In this document: positions 1 through 10,000 of the stretch, one piece after another | How positions within the stretch are numbered: position 1 is the stretch's first letter | Layout: every line of letters begins with the position of its first letter | From: Ceraceosorus guamensis | Taxonomy: Eukaryota > Basidiomycota > Exobasidiomycetes > Ceraceosorales > Ceraceosoraceae | DNA length: 64,000 nt | Direction of reading: 5' to 3' | Assembly: GCF_003144195.1 (NCBI RefSeq) | Contig: NW_020290023.1 | Span: 1-64,000 of the forward strand | Translations under genes and position numbers: made by a program | The notes under the pieces: generated by a model | The model's input: the letters and a program-made list of their open reading frames with translations, nothing else | The model's database searches: none | Told to the model about the DNA's origin: nothing

Positions 1-149
1 GGGTGCATATGTGACCCACAAAAGGGGGGGATCTGATTAAGGCTGCCCCTTGTGAAGGGCCACATTGATGGGTGCGGTAGCTCAGTGGTAGAGCGCAGAG
101 CTCAGATGTGGGCAGGGTGCATGTGTGACCACAGAAAGGGCAGAATCTG
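1..149. repeat. Imperfect direct repeat with tRNA-5'-half-like block
   Basis: A block starting gggtgcat at 1-36 recurs imperfectly at 115-149, giving a unit of about 114 bp that may continue to the left of the window. Between them, about 69-94, lies a tRNA-like 5' half: GGGTGCG, then GCTC-AGTGGTA-GAGC, which is a perfect D-stem and loop and matches a pol III A box. No anticodon stem and no B box (GGTTCGA) follow, so it is not a complete tRNA gene. It could be the head of a tRNA-derived SINE or a tRNA fragment caught in a satellite-like repeat. Confidence 0.4.
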
Positions 150-489
150 GAGAATGTGTAAAGCACCAAATTAAACAAAAGGCTGAAGAAAGATGCTTGA
201 GTCTTGTTGCCTGCTTGATCTGATGTACGTTGAGCGCAGAAATGGGGAGAAATTGATGATGTCTGTCACAACCTTTGTTCACAAGAGGGGATCATGGTGA
301 TTTGGAAGGAGGTGACGCATACAGGAGGCGCGCGCGTATCAGTAGCGCGCGCGCGCCGCGACAACCTCAGCTGAGCACCTGAGGGTGACAGGTGGGACAG
401 TGTGCTATGCTGTGCACACGGTGATCTCCATCGATGAGTCCCTGGCTGTTTGTGAACAAATGACCCTATTTGATCTCCAAATCCATGCC

Positions 490-876
490 TTATGCTGTGC
501 GCACGCCATGTAGGGAAAAGCATCTCTTCTCCCTGAGCTCATCTACCTCCTCCATATCTGATGCAAGCTCATCTTCCTCCATTAGCTCATCCTTCTCGTT
601 GTTCTTGTCCTTCACTTGGATTTTGTCCTTCACTTGAGTTCTACTGTCAAGATGCTCACGTAAGGCGCTGCACGCGTGACAACATTCCATCTTGGTTGTT
701 GGCATGTTCTCAGGCTTGGCTTGCACTCCAATGACACTTGGTGCCTGTGGTCCTTCTAGAAGCGCCTGCAAGAGAGATGATGGGAGAGATTGCGCCTGTA
801 AGCACCAATTGATCATCTCAGCTGCTGCGGCAAGGGACTTTGACGTACTTTGAGCATCTCTTCTCCTTGAGCTCAT
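490..876 (-). CDS. Doubtful small ORF in repeat-rich DNA
   Basis: The open frame from the ATG at 876 gives about 128 residues with a charged, acidic C-terminal third (runs of VKDK, then many E and D). No family is recognised. Its two ends are built from the same DNA: the segment 520-557 recurs at 853-897 in another frame, so the ORF spans an internal duplication. This and the repeat context suggest chance or transposon-derived sequence rather than a working gene. Confidence 0.2.
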   Translation of the reverse strand: MSSRRRDAQSTSKSLAAAAEMINWCLQAQSLPSSLLQALLEGPQAPSVIGVQAKPENMPTTKMECCHACSALREHLDSRTQVKDKIQVKDKNNEKDELMEEDELASDMEEVDELREKRCFSLHGVRTA

Positions 877-897
877 CGATCTACCTCCTCCTCCATA
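520..897. repeat. Direct repeat pair about 333 bp apart
   Basis: The sequence beginning gcatctcttctcc and ending cctccata occurs at 520-557 and again at 853-897. The second copy carries two small extra insertions (cgat and cct). The spacing is about 333 bp. Confidence 0.6.
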
Positions 898-1847
898 AAA
901 TGTCACTCAGACATCCATACTGCAACTCATGCAGCCCAAACATCTCCTACACATCACACACATGTCTTTCAGACAATCTTGATGACTCACAAACATTCTC
1001 AATGTTGCTTTGGCATTCCCACTGTCTTAGAGCCATTCTGGTACGCAACGCACAAGAACTCTCAGATGCTCCTGTAACATATCCATAGAGGCCCTGAAAA
1101 GCTCTCTGCCACTCTTCAACCCAACCTCTTCTCACCCATCATGCCCGCCCTCTTCCTTGACTTTTTACTCCTCGACAGCACTCAACATCTGCGACCGTTT
1201 GGCGTGCCCTTGCCAATCAGACAGACGCCGGAGCATGGCAAGAGCAGCAGCGCTACATGTACGCACAAACTCACGAGAGTCAGAAAAGTCACGAGTAGCA
1301 CTTCCAAGCAATTTTGCACTCGCGGGATCTCCGGACTTGCACATTCAATTGACGAGAAGGCTGCCTGGGGGGGGAAAGGGGGTGGGGGAAGGGCTGGGAG
1401 GGGGCATGAACCCCAACATCAGCACCCACTCGCGCTGCTCTCGCGCAAAAAATTGGTTCACATCTACAATCATGCAGACCAGCTCGACTCATTGTTGTTT
1501 CCATGTCTTTGCATCAGTCCTTCTCGCGCACGGCTTTCGAGAGCGAGAGTCAGAGCGCACGCGCTCGTAGTGATGAGGCCAAACAGCTACACGAATGCGC
1601 ACGATTCATCAGATGTCCAGCGCTCCGGGAGAGCCACGCAACATCCTCGAGATAGTTCAGATGGGACCCCAATCACAGATTCGTCCTTTCGGTGAAAAGT
1701 TTCGTGATTGATGTGCTGGCCACGCAAAGTGAACCCGCACACTTTAGCCCACGGTGTAGATCAAACGCATTCGATTAAAGTGGCTTTCATGTGTGCGGGC
1801 GCCGTGCTTCTGGGAAAATTCGCGAGGAAAAAGAGGCGCATGGCGCG
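898..1847. other. Non-genic stretch left of CPA1
   Basis: No supported gene was seen. A plus-strand frame at 1141-1695 is open but low in complexity (a G-rich stretch near 1368-1405) and matches no family. The right part is the 3' side of CPA1 and probably holds its terminator. Confidence 0.4.
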
Positions 1848-3371
1848 TCACTTTGGCGAGACTACGTTGGCCGTGGAAGGGCTGACGACGTGTCCTATCG
1901 GCGTACCCGTAGCGCTGCGTGGAGCCGGAACGAGCTGCTCCTCCTCCAGTCCCTTTCCCACGCTTCTTCCCTCCGCATTCCTAAGCTTGACCACTTCGTC
2001 CACATAATCCGTAAACATGCCGTGACTATCCTGAGGACCTCCAGCGCTTTCGGGATGGAATTGCGCAGCCCAGACCAGCTTGCCGCTCTCTGGCGAAGCG
2101 CGCAATCCCTCGATGCTGCCGTCGTTTGCATTGACGAACCAAGGGATCCATCCGGCTGGCCAACCGCCGTTGGGCGCATCGTGATCCCACGATAAGCAAT
2201 AACCGTGGTTTTGCGAAGTGACGTACACGCGACCCGCCTTGATGCAGTTGCCGACAGTGGATAGGCTGATGACGGGCTGATTGTGGCCTCTATTTCCAAA
2301 GGACATGCGGTAGCACGTCGCTCCTGCTGCTAGACCGATGATCTGATTGCCCATGCAAATACCAAATACTGGCCTGTTCCACTCTGTAATCACCTTGCGC
2401 GTCGTCTCGATGGCTTCGGGGATGGAGTTGGGAGAGCCGGGTCCGTTGGAGAGGAAGAGTCCATCGAAGCGATCCCTGACCGCGTTGAAATCGTAATTCC
2501 ACGGAAGGACAGTTACGCTGACGCCTTCTCGCACCAAGCAACGAACGATGTTGGCCTTGCTTCCAAAGTCGAGCAGAGCAATGTGAGCGCGCGCACCGCT
2601 CTCTCCTAGACGAGGATGAATGGTGTAGGCGTGTTTCGTGCTGACGCTCTGGATCAAGTTGAGTTCCATCGGATCGAAGAATTGATCAGCTTCCGGCTTG
2701 ACGTCGTGCTTCTCGCCGACGACGATGCCTCCCAAGGTGGACCCTTGATTGCGCAGGAGCGTGGTGAGAGCGCGCGTATCGACGCCCGAAATGCCTGGCA
2801 CGTCGTGACGAGCGCACCAGCTGGCCAGACTTTCGCGAGCCTCAAAGTGGGAGAACCTCTCGCAGAGGTCAGAGACGACGACGCCAGCAGCTTGAATTCC
2901 GCGGCTTTCCAGGAAAGCTCCAACGTCGACATCTTCAGCATGTCCATTGGGACTGTAGCCGCTGAAATTATCTGGCACCCCATAATTTCCCATGAGCGGC
3001 TGGGTGAATACGAGGATTTGACCTTGATAGGATGGATCGGTGAGCGACTCGGTGTAGGAGGTGATGGCCGTTGTAAAGACGACTTCGCCGAATTGCGTGC
3101 GAGGAGAGCCAAAGGATTTGCCAGAGATGGCTTGACCGGACTTGAGGTGCAGCGTGGCTGGCTGCGACTCTGGTGCGGGCGAAGAAGTGATGGCGATGTC
3201 CAAAGCCGGGACGGCCGTCGCCAGACCGCGGGATGAGCTGACGCTCGGCGAACGAGGAAGGGTGTGCGAGGGACTCATTTTGCCGACGCGGACGACGCTG
3301 AGCGAGCGCAGAGCGCACAGCGAGAGAGAGCGAGCGGCGCTCGAAGAAGGTGCGCGCACAGCAGCGAACAT
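1848..3371 (-). CDS. CPA1: Carbamoyl-phosphate synthase (arginine), small subunit
   Basis: This is the glutamine amidotransferase subunit that supplies ammonia to the large subunit for carbamoyl phosphate in arginine synthesis. It is a single exon of 507 codons. The N-terminus is Ser/Arg/Ala-rich with few acidic residues, as in a mitochondrial presequence. The CPSase small-chain domain follows (QFGEVVFTT, TDPSYQGQI, GVDTRALT), then a class I amidotransferase domain with nucleophile Cys near residue 339 in GICMGNQ and the His-Glu pair in QFHPES. The ATG at 3371 is chosen because it has A at -3, starts a presequence-like region, and lies 46 nt downstream of an attenuator-peptide uORF. An in-frame ATG at 3611 would add 80 residues and read across the uORF in another frame; this looks less likely. 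The gene is divergent from the gene at 4153. A TGACTC core at 3752-3757 could be a general-control (Gcn4/Cpc1) site. Confidence 0.95.
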   Translation of the reverse strand: MFAAVRAPSSSAARSLSLCALRSLSVVRVGKMSPSHTLPRSPSVSSSRGLATAVPALDIAITSSPAPESQPATLHLKSGQAISGKSFGSPRTQFGEVVFTTAITSYTESLTDPSYQGQILVFTQPLMGNYGVPDNFSGYSPNGHAEDVDVGAFLESRGIQAAGVVVSDLCERFSHFEARESLASWCARHDVPGISGVDTRALTTLLRNQGSTLGGIVVGEKHDVKPEADQFFDPMELNLIQSVSTKHAYTIHPRLGESGARAHIALLDFGSKANIVRCLVREGVSVTVLPWNYDFNAVRDRFDGLFLSNGPGSPNSIPEAIETTRKVITEWNRPVFGICMGNQIIGLAAGATCYRMSFGNRGHNQPVISLSTVGNCIKAGRVYVTSQNHGYCLSWDHDAPNGGWPAGWIPWFVNANDGSIEGLRASPESGKLVWAAQFHPESAGGPQDSHGMFTDYVDEVVKLRNAEGRSVGKGLEEEQLVPAPRSATGTPIGHVVSPSTANVVSPK

Positions 3372-3417
3372 GATGTCGACGTGCGCGGCAAAGGGTGGGC
3401 AAGGCAAATGGAAGAAG

Positions 3418-3480
3418 TCAGGCGATGGACTTGTAGACCGAATCACTGAGATAATCGTCTCGAGTCTGTTGGGTGAACAT
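3418..3480 (-). promoter_or_regulatory. Arginine attenuator peptide uORF in the CPA1 leader
   Basis: A 20-codon uORF ends 46 nt before the CPA1 start and encodes MFTQQTRDDYLSDSVYKSIA. Its core DDYLSD matches the fungal arginine attenuator peptide (QDYLSD in Neurospora arg-2, QDYISD in yeast CPA1). The Asp corresponding to arg-2 D12 is present. In those fungi the nascent peptide stalls the ribosome at the uORF stop codon when arginine is high and lowers CPA1 translation. The uORF ATG has T at -3, a weak context that allows leaky scanning, while the main ATG has A at -3. The usual H-L/I-W after the core is S-V-Y here. Its position and core make the call strong; that it works in arginine control is inferred. 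Confidence 0.85.
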
Positions 3481-4152
3481 GCAGGAGCGAGCGCGTGAGA
3501 GAGCGAAAGAAGGAGAAGGAGGCGTCGAGGGAGCCACTGATGTCTTTTGCCGACGAGATAACAACGGTTGGTGGCCGAAGAGATGAAAGCGAGCGAGGCG
3601 AGCGTTGACATCACTTTGAGGCGTGTGTTGTGTGATTTCGCGCGCTTATTCTTCTGCTTCCTTCATTCTCCCTCTCTCTCGCGCGCGTCTGCGCGATAAG
3701 AAGAGGAGAAGAAATTTGGCGCCAAATGAGCGCATCTCGCGCGGGCGGCGGTGACTCGTTGCGCGCATGCGTGCGCGTGCGCGTGCGCGAACCGAGTCGT
3801 GAGTGCAGCACGCGCACTGTGACTGCTGATGTGACTTCGTGATCAAATTCTTGAATGCGACCATCGATCGGGTCACGCGCAGGCGATAACGCTATGGCAC
3901 GTGACAATGCTGAAGCGACGCGCGCGCAACTCTTCAACACGTGCAGCGCTCGGCCCGGCGCGCTCGAGCGTGTTGTGTGTTGCTCGTCTGCCGGACGGGC
4001 GCGGGTGCGCTGATTCGCGCCGCTGATTCGCGCCATGTTCATTACGGTTCAAGATTCCCATTCAAGTGACGTCGACGAGGACATCACCGCCCCAGCATCT
4101 CGCCCACGACATTCGCCATACACTGTCCATCCAAAGCAACCAAGCTGCTACG
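3481..4152. promoter_or_regulatory. Divergent CPA1 / ADIP-like promoter region
   Basis: These roughly 670 bp lie between two divergent genes. They hold a perfect 12-bp palindrome TTTGGCGCCAAA at 3715-3726 (E2F-like), TGACTC at 3752-3757 (Gcn4-like core), and a (GCGTGC)-like alternating stretch near 3764-3790. No TATA box is evident. Confidence 0.5.
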
Positions 4153-6847
4153 ATGGTGCGCGACGTCCAAGCGAGCAAAGCTAGCGAGCCAGTGGACCCA
4201 CCGCCCGCGGATGTCGCCGCAGGCGCACCAGCCGACGACTCGCTCCTCTCACTCGCCTCCTCTTCCTCATCGCACCCCACATTCGATCAGCTCAACGCGC
4301 TTCTGCTCTCGCGGGGATACCTGAACGAGCCGCTGAACGTCTCTCCGCTACCTACGCGCTCTCTGGATGCGCTTTGCCAAGCTTTGCATTCGCTGCTCGG
4401 TCAGAGAGCTGAAGATGTGGACCTTAGAGACGCGCTAGCCGCACGAAATCGAGCACTGAACAGTCGTGCAGAGAGAATGGAGAGGGAGTTGCAAGAGGAG
4501 AGGGAGGCGAGACTGAGCGCTGAGCGCAAAAGCGAGCGCGAGCGGAGCAGAAACAAGTGAGTGGGTGTGCGTGCGCGGGTGCGCGGGTGCGCACTGCAAT
4601 GCTCACCTCGCGCGCTGGCTTTGCAGACACCTGGCAGACGAAGCCAAAGCGCTGGAAGCGAATCTCAAGGCAGCGCAATCCGATTTGCAATCCAGCCGAC
4701 GCGCCCTGCAAACAGTCAAGGCGAGCGCGCACCAATCCGCGCTGTCCAGCACTCGCCAATCGACTCGTCAGCGCGCAGCCTACTCCGAAGCGACAGCTGC
4801 TACCACTCGAGGATGCTTCCCAACCGCTCGTTGCGTGCCCTTTGCCTTTTTGGCAGACGACGCGCATGGACCTTTCAATCGCGCTGGAACGGGCGGCATC
4901 GAAGCTGCGCTTATGCGCGAAGCTGAAGAGAGAGCTTCCAGATTGGCAGATGAGAATATTCAATACAAGGCCATGCTCTTGGATGCGGCAAACGATGTCA
5001 AGGAGGCGGCGCGTCAAATTGTCGCCTTGTTGCCTATGGGCGGACAAGGGGACGCCTCCACATCGCTGTCGTCTAGCAGCAGCTCGCTCTACGCTTCGCT
5101 GAACGATCCGTGGACCATGGATCAACTCTTTGCCACCAGCATGGCCAGTCCGACTCACGTCGACGTGCACAAGCGCTTGCGCGCCGTGCTCAGCACGCTC
5201 CAAGAAGGTACGAGCTCGCTTCGAGCGTCGCGCGTCGAAGAGTCGCTCAAGCACGCCATGCGAATCAAGGATCTCGACGACGAGATCTCTGCTCTCTCGT
5301 CTCGGCAAGAGCCGGACAAGGCGAGAGAATTGGGAGAAGCTGCTGCCCAAGCGCACGCTTCTTCTATCGGCTTTTACCACGCCAGACAAACACCTCGAGA
5401 AGAAAAGAGGGAGATGGAGAGGAAGTTGTTGGATGCGATTACGCGATTGGGACGCGCGGAAGAGCAAGTGTCGATGCTGGAGCGCGAGAGGAGACGCTGG
5501 AAGGATACGCTCAAGAGCGGGACCGGAGCTGACGAGCAGATGGCAGAGGTCGCCAGACTCCGGCAACAATCAGAGGCGCTCAAACTCGAGCTCGAGCATG
5601 CTCGCTCGGTGATCAAGGAAGCGCAAACGGCCAACGATCGAGCTGTGGAAAAAATGCGTCTGGAGAGGCTTTCATGGGAAGAAGAGAGGATGCGACACGC
5701 GCAAGCTGAACAACGAGGCGCGACGACAAGAGATGAATCTTTGGGCGTCATCGCGGCTACGCAACGCGCAGCACCTAGCACGACTCGTCGCGCGAGCTTC
5801 TTTGGAGATGCGAAGAAGCAAGACGGCGATTCCAGCGCAGAGGCAAGCACTGTCGTCCTGCACAGTCTTGACGCGTCCGGGTCCAAGTCTACATCGAGAT
5901 CAGAACCGAGCACCGCGCACGTGACGAGCGTTCGGCGAAGTTCTCGCGTATCCGAAAAGAGCCGACAGGGCGATTCGAGCGGCGAAACGGCGCGAACAGG
6001 GGCAAGTAGGCGATCGGCAGCGACAGACGATCAGATCGTGGAAGCACATCGCTCGCGTAGCTTAACCTCCCGCATCAACGACGATGCTTTCTCCTCCACG
6101 GAAAAAGAGCGTGGCACTACGTCCAACTCTTCCAGTAGGCGCAAGAGAGCCAAAGGGGCCGTGTCGGAGCAAGAAGCGTCCCCTTCTTATTCTTCTCGCT
6201 CAGAGCTGGCACAAGTGTCGGTAGCGTTGACCGTCGAGCCGCATAATGGTTCGCGCGCGGTCGAAGAAGAGACAGGAGCAGCGACAGATGGGCAACGAGG
6301 ACGTCGTACTTCTCGCTCATCGAACAAACGAGCGCGTCAAGAGGAGGTGGAGCATGTGGGCTCGAACAATCTCGACCCTGGCTCCAATGTACCGTCCACT
6401 CTGATTCCCAACGTTGAGCGCAACACCAAACGTACTCTCTCTGGTCGACGAGTCGTCTCTTCCACACCCTTGGTGGATCGTTCGCTTCCGGATGCGCTCA
6501 CCGTACCAAACGTCCTTCTTCCCACCGCATCTTCGCTCGGCAAGAGCAGCAAGTCGAACGGTGCGCCTTTCAGCTCCAGCTCCAATTCGGACGAGCCGGG
6601 CATCAAACGAGCACGCACAGCTTTAGTAGACGCTCCAGTCGGTACGCTCAACAGCTTGCCAGAGACGCGGGGGAAGGCTGGTCAAGCGCATCCAAAGGTG
6701 CTTCCCAAGTCGAGGCAGCAGGCCAGCACGTCCGAGGGCCCTAGAGCGACGCGTCAGCCCAGTTGGGCAGAAAGACAAGCTTTGGCTAGAGAAAGGGTCA
6801 GGGCGAGAAATGCCGGTGCCAGTGCGGCTACGGCGAGAATGCCTTGA
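4153..6847 (+). CDS. Afadin/alpha-actinin-binding (ADIP/SSX2IP/Msd1-like) coiled-coil protein
   Basis: Exons are 4153-4556 and 4627-6847 (70-nt intron, GTGAGT..CAG), giving 874 residues. Residues about 40-180 fit the ADIP family: a leading LNALLLSRGY helix, a hydrophobic LDALCQALHSLLGQRAEDV block, then a long Arg/Glu coiled coil. This family includes human SSX2IP and fission yeast Msd1, which anchor microtubule minus ends at spindle pole bodies or centrosomes, so a similar role is inferred. Further coiled coil lies near residues 390-530. The C-terminal half is Ser/Arg-rich and probably disordered. The stretch around residues 185-245 looks unlike the family and could hide a retained intron. 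It converges on the USP gene at 7087. Confidence 0.7.
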
Positions 6848-6997
6848 TCAGGCGGGTCCCACAGACTTGTGATCCAGCACCGTCACATACTCCTCTTCAC
6901 TTTGCTCCCTCCTTGTACTTCGATACGCACGCAAATCACGCGGTGGATCAATGGCGAATTGCAATTGCACGTGGGCGCGCGCGCAGACGCACATATT

Positions 6998-7013
6998 GGG
7001 GGGGGGGGGGGGG
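6998..7013 (+). repeat. G16 homopolymer between convergent genes
   Basis: A run of 16 G lies in the 239-bp gap between the 3' ends of the ADIP-like gene and the USP gene. The length of such a run is uncertain in most assemblies. Confidence 0.8.
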
Positions 7014-7086
7014 CACTACGGTGACGTGCAAGAGTGAAACAGTGCAAACAGGAGCAGATGTGCTAGATGGACAGAGGAGCGGAACA

Positions 7087-10000
7087 TTAGCTATTGGGCA
7101 ATCGACTGAACCACAAGATGTAAGGTGAGCTGCTCTGCAACTGTCGAACGTCGGGCTGCTTCACCACTCTCGAATCGTCGGCATAGTGCCAATGACCCTG
7201 ACTTCGCACGCTGGCCGTGTAATGACCGGTGTTGAGCGTGCCAAAGTGATGCACGACGCCCGCTAGGCGGTACAAGTACGGCGGCTGCTGCGATGCGCTG
7301 ACCGGTGCGCCGCGCGGCAAGATGCCAGCGTGCGAAGGCATGTAGTTGGTCAGATCCAGCACGTCGTTGATGGGAAAGTCGACGGCCGTCTGCACTTTGT
7401 CCGTGCCTGCGCGAAAAGCGAAGCGCTTGAGATGCACAAGCAAGATCTGTAGAGCGTCGCAAACGTTCGCGTCAGTGTTTGCTTTCCCCCTTCACGTCGC
7501 AGAAACTTTTTCGCGACGCTCACCTGCGGCAAGCGCGAGATGGTCAACCTCTTGATGGCCTTTCGTGGCTTTTTACATGCAGGGCAATGCCAAGCGTCCG
7601 CCTTGTCCATCACCTCTTCCCTCACAAATGCATCCAAGCACTGATGCAAGGTGACGCGACCCTTGCTGCCATTGAGCGGCGTCGGTATGGGCAGCGAAAG
7701 GTACATAAAGGCGTTGTACGTCGTCGATGTCTAAGATTGCGCAGAAACATTATGAGTCGGTGGTCCCGCACCTAGCGCCTCCCAAACTCACCTTGCCGCA
7801 TGTGCAACAAGTCAGCTTGTTGCGGAATTGTCCTTGAAACCAATCCACAACAAAGCTGTCGTTGCGCTGCCTGTAGATTCCCCACTCCTTGACGCTCGCG
7901 ATTTGCTGCGGCAGCGTTTCCAACTCGTGTTCTCGCGCCGGCGTCATTTCTACGGGAGGAGGCTTGTGCACCACATGATTCAAGTCCTCGTGCAAGCCAT
8001 CCAAGAGGAAAGCTAAAAACTCCTGCGCATCGTGCTGGTCGTAGCCCCTAAAAGCTGGTGCGAATCGAGTAATCGCTTCGCGGAACGTCACTGGCGACAC
8101 AAAGGTGTACGACTCGGACCACATCACCCTGATCAGCTGCGCAAAGGCTTCTGCCAGCGCTCCTTGCGTGCCAAGAGGGTTGACGCGATTGATGGCGCGC
8201 TTGTACGAGCCGTCTAGAGCGATTACCAGTCAGCGAGCGCGATCGCGATCGTCCGTCCGCGCGCTCGCACAGACCTCAACTCACCAAGCAAGAACCTCGC
8301 CAGAGGCACAGTTGCACTCAAGCACTGCAAAGTGGCGTTCATGTAGCAGCTATTGCCCACATTCTTCAATCCCGTCATGCCCACGCGCACGTCGTTGCTG
8401 AGCTTGGCCGCGTTTGCAGACGCCGGCGTGGCAGAGGGCGATGACGGCGCGCCAGCAGAATAGGAAGAAGGTTTTGACCCGAGCGAGGAGCCCAACGCAC
8501 CGAGAGGCGGTCTGCGGGTCAGATCCATCGAGCCCCTCGCAGCGTGCTGAGAAGCTGCGCCGGACTGCAACGAAGTCGGCAAGACGGAGAGCGATCCCGT
8601 GTGTCCGTGCCCATGAGCGGCCAGCGCCGCGCGCGAAGAAGAGGACATGCCGTTGCTAGCAGCAGCTGCGGGTGGCGGTGTGAGTCCGCTCGATCGCTCG
8701 TCGTGCGGCGGCACGGTCCCGGCATGCCCATTGCGCAACCTCGGATACTCAAAGTTGGCGCTGGCTCGCGAAGTCGCATGCTGGTTCGCTGGATCGCCAC
8801 ACGGAATGTGCGGCTGACTCGTGTGGTAGTCGCTTTGTCTCGATGAGCGACCTGAGGACACCGCTGAAGGTGCGGGGGGCGGGAAAGCTGGGGCGCCCAT
8901 TGGAGGCGCGTAGGATGGAGGCCCGTTCGAAGAGCTGTACCCCGACTGGTAAGCCCGTACAGGCATTGATGGAGGCGCGTAGCTCGGAAGGGCTAAACGA
9001 GAAGGCAGTTGGTCTGCGTCGGCTTTGGGACCCTCAGTCGAGCTCGCCAGCGCGGGCGGCGCCATGCCTTCAGGAACTATCAAGCCCTGCCGACGCAGTC
9101 GTCTCGCATCGTCGTCTCGAGGCTGGCTATCGCGCCGCTGTTGAGGGTGCGCAGCCTGCGCACTATCGACGGATCCCGCATCAGCCCCTCTGCTTCCTGC
9201 CACATACGAAGCGTCGACCTTTCGTGACCACGATTCCACGCCACCGACCAACAGCACCGGGTGGTGACGCAGCGGTTTTGCAAATTCGCGCTCGTAGATT
9301 GCCGTGTTGATCGCGTTTAGAATCTCCGCCGCAGCCACGACCGCAGGAGGGAGATTCGATTGCGGCACGAGCCCGCGACTGTACGAGTCGCACAGCACAA
9401 CCAAATCAAAAGTGTGCCTGTTCTCGAAAGCTTCGCGCTGTGCAGAGTCTACTCCTGATGCCGCCAGCATGTTGCCCATCTCCTCAGACGATATGCCCTG
9501 CTTGATATACATTGGGTCGATGCGCACACACGTGCCTGCGCTCGTTGGCACCGCGATGCGTTTCTCTGTCCACTGCTGCCGGCTGCGTACATCCAACAAC
9601 AGCACTCTGCGGCCCGGCTTCCGGACCATTCTCGTTTGCGGTGGGGTTTCGGAAGCTGCCTCGGCCGCTGGCACGCTGACGCTTGCAAAGCCCGGATGCA
9701 AGAGTGTCCACAGCTCCTCCACCGTGATGAGATTCGAACGTGGAAGAGGTGGAAGCTCGGCGTCATTTGGGCGTCCAATGCTGGTAGACTCTCCCGCGAC
9801 GGATGTCCCTGCAGGGAGAGGCAACGGCGGCCTCGAGGGACCGGCGGCGTGAGAGACTGGCGGAGGCGGAAGCGGTCTTGGCGGTGCGCTCGTGGCTGAG
9901 CCATTCTGGTGGCGCGACTGATCATGCTCGCTGGGTCCAGCTCTTTCAAAATCTTCCAATGCAGGATAGGAGCTCGTAAACTCGCTCACAGTCGGCAAAT

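Noticed and set aside
69-110. tRNA gene
   Set aside because: Only the 5' half folds. The anticodon arm, T arm and B box are missing.
1141-1695. Plus-strand open frame of 184 codons
   Set aside because: It is low in complexity, matches no family, has no introns or codon pattern like the neighbours, and runs through a G-rich stretch.
2616-3236. Open frame opposite CPA1
   Set aside because: It is the antisense shadow of a clearly conserved coding region.
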